Program-made: the position numbers and the translations under genes
Assembly: GCA_016209345.1 (NCBI GenBank)
Contig: JACQWH010000070.1
Coordinates: 1 to 26,782, forward strand
Reading direction: 5' to 3'
Source of the DNA: Candidatus Uhrbacteria bacterium
GTDB taxonomy: Bacteria > Patescibacteriota > Patescibacteriia > JACQRZ01
DNA: 26,782 nt
Shown: positions 21,963-26,782 of the stretch, one piece after another
How the letters are laid out: every line of letters begins with the position of its first letter
How positions within the stretch are numbered: position 1 is the stretch's first letter
Notes under the pieces: model-generated
What the model saw: the letters and a program-made list of their open reading frames with translations, nothing else
What the model was told of the DNA's origin: nothing
Database searches by the model: none

Positions 21963-23000
21963 CTACTCTTTATCGGGAACCACGCCAATGCCGATTATAT
22001 CGCGCCTTATACTGTCCTCGTCCACCCTTTTAAACACCCCCACGGCAGAACCAATGCTAAAAATAACCCCCGCGCCTCTCCTGCGTAATTCTGCTTCTTC
22101 CTCGTCGTCTCCTTCTCTTCTCGTGGAAAGAGCCCGAATTCTTCTCTTCAATTCTTTTTTTATTTTTCGCACATCGCCAGGAGCCCTCTCTTTATTCAAT
22201 GAAGCCGCCCGATCTCCCAACAACAAATCTGAAAAGTAATCAACGATTTTCATAAATCGAGTTGCGTCGTCGGTCGAAAGGGCTTTTTCGGCAAGCAAGA
22301 CAACCGCGGGCAACAAGAACCGGTCAACAAGGGTACGAAACCTCTCCGTCGGGCAGCTGGCTCGATGAGCATCTCTCTCCTCATACGCAACAAAAAAACC
22401 TTCAACCCGTTCTCCAAAATCTCGATCAAGGCGCAATCTCCAGCTGTCGGCTGTCGCGTCCGCCCACTCAAACGTCCTCTCAAGAAGAGTCGCGCATTCT
22501 TTCACTGCCGCCTCTGTACCTTTTAACCCATAATGGGTAGCGGCATATCGTTCTAAATCCTCGGTTGCCTCCCTATACTTATAACCCGCCAAATGTTCAA
22601 AAAATGCGGACAGAGCTTTTCGCGCTTCCTCCTCTCGAACAATCTCGCGCGTATCTTTTTTCTTAATCGCCCCCCTTTCTACAAGCTCATCAAGGGCTTG
22701 GTCAATCGTCTTTTTTTCTTCCATTTTTAAAAGGACGGCATCCATGACACCCATCGCCCGCTCCCGAGCAACATCCTGCGCTGAAATCATGTGCGCGCCA
22801 TGAATAACTTGGGGGGTGCTCTTCTCCGCGATGTTTCTCTGAATTGTCCGTGTTTCCATTTCCTCCGGATACCTCTTATGAAGCTCCGCGGAAATCTCAT
22901 CAAGAATTGCCGCAAATCTGTCCTGTTCCAATTCCATCTGTCCATTGTCAGGGGAACGTTTGTACCCTTGCCCTTCCATTGATTCCTTTGATGCGGTCAT
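21963..23000 (-). CDS. charged cytoplasmic protein of unknown function
   Basis: The 345-residue protein has no signal peptide and no membrane helix, and is mostly helical and rich in Glu, Arg, Asp, Ala and Lys. Features are E-I-S-A-E-L-H-K-R-Y-P-E-E-M (~35-48), an A-x-x-x-L-x-x-G-A-I-K-K-K-D-T-R segment (~103-118), a basic patch KKELKRRIRALSTRREGDD (~283-301) and a hydrophobic end V-I-F-S-I-G-S-A-V-G-V-F (~313-324). No motif was recognised. The start may be ATG 23000, or ATG 22979, which has AAAGGA four bases upstream. It follows the acyltransferase-HAD gene after 11 bp and is probably co-transcribed with it. Confidence 0.65.
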   Translation of the reverse strand: MTASKESMEGQGYKRSPDNGQMELEQDRFAAILDEISAELHKRYPEEMETRTIQRNIAEKSTPQVIHGAHMISAQDVARERAMGVMDAVLLKMEEKKTIDQALDELVERGAIKKKDTREIVREEEARKALSAFFEHLAGYKYREATEDLERYAATHYGLKGTEAAVKECATLLERTFEWADATADSWRLRLDRDFGERVEGFFVAYEERDAHRASCPTERFRTLVDRFLLPAVVLLAEKALSTDDATRFMKIVDYFSDLLLGDRAASLNKERAPGDVRKIKKELKRRIRALSTRREGDDEEEAELRRRGAGVIFSIGSAVGVFKRVDEDSIRRDIIGIGVVPDKE

Positions 23001-23011
23001 ACGAGCCCGTA

Positions 23012-24448
23012 TTATGTTTCTTTTATGATCCGAAAGCCAAGACCCTTCCCGCGTACCCTCAACGTTCTCTTTGGATTCACAAGCGCCGCGTGCCCCACGC
23101 TCCGGAGCATCGCATAATCATGCTCTGAATCACCATACACATAGCTTTTCGATAAATCAAGGTTGTGCTTTTTCGCAAGCTCAATTACTTTGTCGCGTTT
23201 GTGCTCATCCTTCATGATGTGCCCGATGACCTCACCGGTAAACACGCCCCTCTTCTTTTCCAGCACCGTCCCAAAACACGGAACACCGAGCAGTTTTGAA
23301 ATCGAATCGAGAATATCTTGCGGCTCCTCGCTGACAATGAATACCTTGTTTCCTTTTTCTTGGTGGTGTCTGATAAGCTCAAGCATCTGGGGATAGAACA
23401 ACTCTTTTTTGTGCTTTCTGATATACCCGTAAAATCCGCGTAAAAAATCTGATGTGCGAATGCCTTTCAGCATGCGAATGGCGGCGAGATAAAAAAATCC
23501 GTGCTTGAGCAATATCCGCCTTACAACCAGGCGCGGAATTTTCTGGAAGTTACCGGCGCTAACGTGCGCCATGAGATATCGCGCAACCAGTTTTTGATAG
23601 ATATTGGAGCGCGTGAGGGTATCGTCAAGATCAAAAAATGCAGCCCGCTTTCCATGGGGAAGATGGGGAATGCTCCGCTCTGAAAAATACGATTTTGGAA
23701 GATACTTTTTTATTCTTTTCTCTACGTACATAACGTCCTCCAAGATAGTTGGTGAAATATTCCAGAGCTCGACAGGGGGAGTAATGATTGCGCTCAGATG
23801 AACCGGGTGAAGTATCACGCGGTGGGTTGGGAAAAATGTATCAATGTGCTCAAGGACAATAGGCACAACGGGCGCACACGATTCAAGCGCGATCTTTGCA
23901 ACGCCGAGGTGAAAGGGGAGAAGATGCTTTTTAAACTCCCTGCGCCCTTCGGGAAAAATAAGGAGTGACATCCCTTTTTTTAGCGTATCAACGCACGCGG
24001 CAATTGCTTTCTCGGCATGAATCGTTTCCTTGTACTTCAGCTCCTCAAACACATCGCGCGAAACGCTAATGCACCCCATATGCGCAAACCAGCGCCGAAT
24101 GATGGGCGGGAACTCGTCAAAGGGCGCCGTTATGGCGGCAAAGGGCCGGCGAACAATATGCAAGATGACGAGGGGATCAAGATAACTCTGGTGGTTTGCG
24201 GCAAACACGACCGGACAGGAGGGAATATGCTCGCGTCCAACCGTCTTAATACGAACGTGCGCCAGGAAAAAAAGCGCGTCAATCAGCTTCAAAGAAAGCT
24301 CTCGCCACTGCTCAATATTTTTTGCGCGTTTACTGTCTCCAAACCGCAGGTGTCCGTAGAGAAAAAAAAGATAGAGGAGCGCCAAAAAAACCGTGTAAAA
24401 ATACACGCTGTAAAAAATGTTATGCAGGTAACGCGCCGTTCTCGTCAT
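23012..24448 (-). CDS. PlsC-type acyltransferase fused to HAD-family phosphatase
   Basis: The 478-residue reading starts at ATG 24448, which has AAAGG eight bases upstream; an ATG at 24469 lacks such a site and adds only seven residues. After a membrane helix (~12-34), the acyltransferase domain has N-H-Q-S-Y-L-D (85-91, the NHx4D motif) and F-P-E-G-R (165-169), as in lysophosphatidate acyltransferases that make phosphatidic acid. From ~267 a HAD domain follows: D-L-D-D-T-L (273-278, nucleophile Asp273), S-E-E-P after V-F-I-V at ~373, and G-D-S-E-H-D (439-444), the SerB-like layout. Mycobacterial PlsC proteins combine the same domains in the opposite order. It overlaps the cyclase gene by 29 bp, so translation is coupled. 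A membrane-side lipid phosphate role is inferred. Confidence 0.88.
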   Translation of the reverse strand: MTRTARYLHNIFYSVYFYTVFLALLYLFFLYGHLRFGDSKRAKNIEQWRELSLKLIDALFFLAHVRIKTVGREHIPSCPVVFAANHQSYLDPLVILHIVRRPFAAITAPFDEFPPIIRRWFAHMGCISVSRDVFEELKYKETIHAEKAIAACVDTLKKGMSLLIFPEGRREFKKHLLPFHLGVAKIALESCAPVVPIVLEHIDTFFPTHRVILHPVHLSAIITPPVELWNISPTILEDVMYVEKRIKKYLPKSYFSERSIPHLPHGKRAAFFDLDDTLTRSNIYQKLVARYLMAHVSAGNFQKIPRLVVRRILLKHGFFYLAAIRMLKGIRTSDFLRGFYGYIRKHKKELFYPQMLELIRHHQEKGNKVFIVSEEPQDILDSISKLLGVPCFGTVLEKKRGVFTGEVIGHIMKDEHKRDKVIELAKKHNLDLSKSYVYGDSEHDYAMLRSVGHAALVNPKRTLRVRGKGLGFRIIKET

Positions 24449-26111
24449 TGGAAAAACCTTTAAACGCATAGACGGTCTGCTCGCCCATGTTTTTCATGGT
24501 GATGATCTTTTCCTCAACAACAACCTCGTCTGCCACAAAGGCATAGGCGTTGGGGCCGATAAGAATTTCGTTGACGCCCGCGGTTTGTTCAAGGCGCGCC
24601 GCAAAATTTATCGTCTCGCCCAAAAAATCCCATATACGATCATCGGCCGGGCCGATTTCACCGGCGATAAAGTCACCGTACTCAATACCGATGCGAATGT
24701 CCCAGCCCATCTCCCGTACCAGTATACCAATTTTTGTCGCCGCCTCCAATGCGTTATGCGTCAAAATCGGGTAATCCTCGTTTTCCTTGTATCCGCCAAA
24801 CACCTCCATAATGCCGTCCCCCATGTATTTGTAGACCCACCCGTTGCGCGAACGAATAACGGTGTTTGAAATTTCACAGTACCTATTCAGCTCTACCATC
24901 ATCCCTCCAAAATCATCGGTTGAATGTACGCGCTTGCTAAATCCCACGAGATCGGCAAAAAACACCACGCCACTGTGGCGCTTTGGCGCAAGTTTGTGAA
25001 TCGTCATGCGCGCCACGAGGTCTGTTGGCAGGTGTGAGCTCAAAATTGCCGACAGCTCATTCTTTAAGCGTTCTGTTTCCTTCTTTTCTTCCGAAATCAC
25101 TTTATTGCGCTGGCGCACCGCATCTTCAAGTTCCTGCGAATAGCGCTGGAAATAGCTCGCACGGTCTTCAATTTCCTGCAAATAATTATCGGCCTGTTCG
25201 GGCCGCGCCGCACGCAGTGTTTTAAGCATGCGTCGATGAAATGGTACATACTGCCACTTCATGCGTAAAATAAAGTAGGGGGCGTTGTAAATCTGTCCCT
25301 GTTGAAGAAGAAGATAATTTTTATATCGATAGTCCTTGGTAATCAAAACACCGCGATGCTCGTCTGACTCATGCGGATCGCGATGTGATCCCGCATAGTG
25401 AAAGCCATCACCAACTTTTTCTTTGAGCAATCCCACGGCACGACCGTGGGGTTCGCCTTCTATGAAAAAAATATCGTCTTTTACTTCGGAAAGAATTGAA
25501 AACTGTTCGCGAAGAAGACGCACAACATCGTATTCAAGCAGAACCTCCTGCACGTCGGCGTGCGGCTGTTTCCATATATGCGGAATGCCGGCAATCACGC
25601 CTTTTACAATCGGGCCGGAGTGAAAATCATGCACCGGATCAACATGGTCGCGAAATTTTACCTTAAAGTATGCGTGGCTTCTGCCATGATCGAGCAGATG
25701 GATGTCCTTTGTCTTGTTAAAATACTGATTGTACTTTGGCACGCGCTTCACGAGTACCGTCGGATCGGCAAACACCGAGGCGAGCATACGCTTCATGACC
25801 TCAAGCATGCCCAAGCCGCCCTCGCTGGTTGATGATGCACCGATTTCATAAAACACAGACGGATCGTTGTCGTGCAAAATACGCGCGCGCTTGGTAATTT
25901 CCCGAAACACCGAAAAGGGAATCCAGTTGTCCGGACTGGTCAGATAGCTTTCCGGATACCCAAGCCCGGACAAAAGAGCATCCGGTGAGATGCCCCCTTT
26001 TTTGCAATATTCTACGATTAAATTGACGTTCCGCGTTGAAACGCTCAATGGCTCTTCTTCATCGTTGTCATCCCGGCGGAGGCCGGGATCCAGTCCTTTC
26101 TGTAAATCCAT
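24420..26111 (-). CDS. class III adenylate cyclase with unidentified N-terminal sensor region
   Basis: The protein is up to 563 residues. A cyclase domain (~380-545) holds A-D-L-V-G-F-S (metal Asp387), Y-K-Y-M-G-D-G (Lys428 for adenine, metal Asp432) and W-D-F-L-G-E-T-I-N-F-A-A-R-L-E (Asp495 for adenine, Asn502, Arg506), so all catalytic and ATP-selecting residues are present and cAMP is the likely product. A coiled coil (~315-370) joins it to a ~300-residue N-terminal region (NVNLIVEYCKKGGISPDALL, RIPHIWKQPH-like segment) with no membrane helix, probably a cytoplasmic sensor not identified here. Residues ~7-16 are encoded by a dispersed repeat. The start is uncertain: ATG 26111 has GGAGGT 14 bases upstream; a TTG after the repeat is an alternative. 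Confidence 0.9.
   Translation of the reverse strand: MDLQKGLDPGLRRDDNDEEEPLSVSTRNVNLIVEYCKKGGISPDALLSGLGYPESYLTSPDNWIPFSVFREITKRARILHDNDPSVFYEIGASSTSEGGLGMLEVMKRMLASVFADPTVLVKRVPKYNQYFNKTKDIHLLDHGRSHAYFKVKFRDHVDPVHDFHSGPIVKGVIAGIPHIWKQPHADVQEVLLEYDVVRLLREQFSILSEVKDDIFFIEGEPHGRAVGLLKEKVGDGFHYAGSHRDPHESDEHRGVLITKDYRYKNYLLLQQGQIYNAPYFILRMKWQYVPFHRRMLKTLRAARPEQADNYLQEIEDRASYFQRYSQELEDAVRQRNKVISEEKKETERLKNELSAILSSHLPTDLVARMTIHKLAPKRHSGVVFFADLVGFSKRVHSTDDFGGMMVELNRYCEISNTVIRSRNGWVYKYMGDGIMEVFGGYKENEDYPILTHNALEAATKIGILVREMGWDIRIGIEYGDFIAGEIGPADDRIWDFLGETINFAARLEQTAGVNEILIGPNAYAFVADEVVVEEKIITMKNMGEQTVYAFKGFSNDENGALPA
26066..26094 (+). repeat. 29-bp TCATCCCGGC hairpin repeat, copy 3, inside a gene start
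   Basis: Differs from 6040-6068 at a single base. On the minus strand it is read in frame as L-D-P-G-L-R-R-D-D near the N-terminus of the cyclase. Confidence 0.85.
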
Positions 26112-26157
26112 AGCGTGAATATCATACCTCCGTTATGAACCAAAGTAAATATGCGCC

Positions 26158-26227
26158 CGGAGCGGGGTTGACCCCGTTAGAGACAAAGACGCGCTGTGAG
26201 CCCTCGCGATCTCTAACGGGGTTGACA
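26158..26227. repeat. inverted repeat ACCCCGTTAGAGA with inner GGGGTTGACCCC hairpin
   Basis: ACCCCGTTAGAGA (26170-26182) is matched by its reverse complement TCTCTAACGGGGT (26211-26223), and the left arm also carries the palindrome CGGGGTTGACCCCG. Each side contains TTGAC. The structure sits between the cyclase and the 26281 gene; TTGACA at 26222-26227 could be a -35 for the latter, but no good -10 follows. It may be an operator, a terminator or another REP-like unit. Confidence 0.5.
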
Positions 26228-26280
26228 TTCCGCGAGGGGGGGCAGAATGGGTGTGTTCGCGCAAAAAATTGGAGGTAACA

Positions 26281-26571
26281 ATGGAATCAATGGATCTCGC
26301 GGCTGGCCGAAAGCTGAAAAATCTTGCCCTGGCTCCATTCTCCATCGTGGGAGGGGAGCTGGGAGCGTTCGAGGCGCTCCTGGACGTCCTGGAGTCAGGG
26401 AGCTTCACGGACCCCGAGATGGCTTCTGTCTTGCAACAGACGGCCAACGTCGTCGGCACCAGCGGGCACTTGAGAATCTTCGAGGGACGAGTTGCCCAGC
26501 TCGTCGAGCGGGCGGAATATAAGCCCCGCCAGTTCATGCTGGAAGGCCCCTGGGAAGCGGTCGGCCAATAG
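26281..26571 (+). CDS. small GC-rich protein of unknown function
   Basis: The 96-residue protein starts at ATG 26281, with GGAGGT four bases upstream; upstream in-frame starts are less likely. It has no signal peptide or membrane helix. It is predicted mostly helical, with A-F-E-A-L-L-D-V-L-E-S-G-S-F-T-D-P-E-M-A (~29-48) and L-R-I-F-E-G-R-V-A-Q-L-V-E-R-A-E (~63-78) as likely amphipathic helices. GC content is higher than that of most neighbours, like the lipoprotein gene at 10322-10894. It is a single-gene unit ended by a perfect hairpin. No family was recognised. Confidence 0.65.
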   Translation: MESMDLAAGRKLKNLALAPFSIVGGELGAFEALLDVLESGSFTDPEMASVLQQTANVVGTSGHLRIFEGRVAQLVERAEYKPRQFMLEGPWEAVGQ

Positions 26572-26586
26572 CCCGCGAACAACAAA

Positions 26587-26619
26587 GAAGGGCGGATCGC
26601 CATCGCGCATCCGCCCTTC
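26587..26619 (+). terminator. perfect 11-bp hairpin after the 26281 gene
   Basis: GAAGGGCGGAT (26587-26597) and ATCCGCCCTTC (26609-26619) pair without mismatch around an 11-base loop, 15 bases after the stop. The following AATCCTATT is only weakly T-rich. Confidence 0.65.
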
Positions 26620-26644
26620 AATCCTATTCGTATATTCGTAGAGT

Positions 26645-26694
26645 AAATTGGTGTCCGGTTCAATTTCTCCGGAAATTGTACCTGACACCAATTT
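26645..26694. repeat. REP-like nested palindrome, copy 2
   Basis: The outer stem AAATTGGTGTC (26645-26655) pairs with GACACCAATTT (26684-26694). Inside, GGTTCAATTTC pairs with GAAATTGTACC around TCCG. The layout is the same as at 6207-6262: outer AAAT-GG-GTC, inner CAATTTC/GAAATTG. The outer stem differs in sequence but stays paired. Confidence 0.8.
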
Positions 26695-26700
26695 TCAGCG

Positions 26701-26782
26701 TCATCAGTTCAATAAGCAAGTGCAACACTTAGGGCTTTCAGAGTTTCCGCGCTACACTGCGTGGATATGGCATATACACACC
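26701..26782 (+). mobile_element. possible left end of an IS30-like element, cut by the window end
   Basis: The segment contains TTCAATAAGCAAGTGCAACA (26708-26727), which resembles the terminal repeats of some IS30-family elements by recall. ATG at 26767 then opens a frame M-A-Y-T-H, and IS30 transposases often start M-(S/A)-Y-T-H-L. Only five codons are visible, so this is a weak call. Confidence 0.3.

Noticed and set aside
26133..26663. 176-codon minus-strand frame opposite the small 26281 gene
   Set aside because: It runs through a terminator-like hairpin and an inverted repeat and lacks a ribosome binding site, whereas the plus-strand gene has GGAGGT before its ATG.

Overview
The window looks like a chromosomal segment from a member of the Candidate Phyla Radiation (Patescibacteria, probably Parcubacteria-like). 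This is an inference from the divergent 16S 5' part, the surface proteins (a DUF916-type membrane protein, WxL-reminiscent secreted proteins and a giant GIGT-repeat fibre), the short TrmD and SMC, and the mostly Shine-Dalgarno-poor starts. No species name can be supported.

Layout. 1-585 holds the 5' part of a 16S rRNA gene on the minus strand. Its leader carries a boxA-like site and a TTGACA-17-TATTAT promoter whose -10 overlaps the -10 of a divergent promoter pointing at the first surface gene. 1155-10128 is a surface locus: a proline-rich adhesin-like protein, a DUF916-like membrane protein, a Cys-rich secreted beta protein, a tiny single-span protein, a second small secreted beta protein, and a ~1260-residue fibre with nine GIGT motifs and an internal peptidase S74 (endosialidase chaperone) domain. 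Two of its genes share a divergent promoter region at 5013-5071. 10322-10894 is a GC-rich small lipoprotein. 11066-12389 is an AbiE-type toxin-antitoxin pair (AbiEi regulator, AbiEii nucleotidyltransferase). A 159-bp MITE-like element with 17-bp inverted ends and a 6-bp target duplication follows directly.

12687-16829 is a housekeeping block on the minus strand in the order smc, rpsP, khpA-like KH gene, trmD, with an internal promoter and an intercistronic hairpin. 17097-19415 is a large lipoprotein of unknown function with a Cys-His-Ser-Ala-Gly-Cys elbow-like motif, and 19495-20334 a polytopic membrane protein. Divergent to these, 20389-21955 encodes a phosphoribosyltransferase and a PRPP synthetase, which could be producer and user of the same metabolite. 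21963-26111 is a minus-strand run of a class III adenylate cyclase, a PlsC acyltransferase-HAD phosphatase fusion, and an unrecognised charged protein. 26281-26571 is a small GC-rich orphan with a good ribosome binding site and a perfect terminator-like hairpin. The last ~80 bases may be the start of an IS30-like element.

Short dispersed repeats are unusually frequent and lie at gene edges. A 29-bp hairpin unit occurs in three near-identical copies that are read into the ends of, or up against, three genes. A REP-like nested palindrome has two full copies whose outer stems differ by compensated bases, plus a half copy inside a promoter. There are also the MITE and several simple tandem repeats. 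No tRNA, CRISPR array or phage module was seen.
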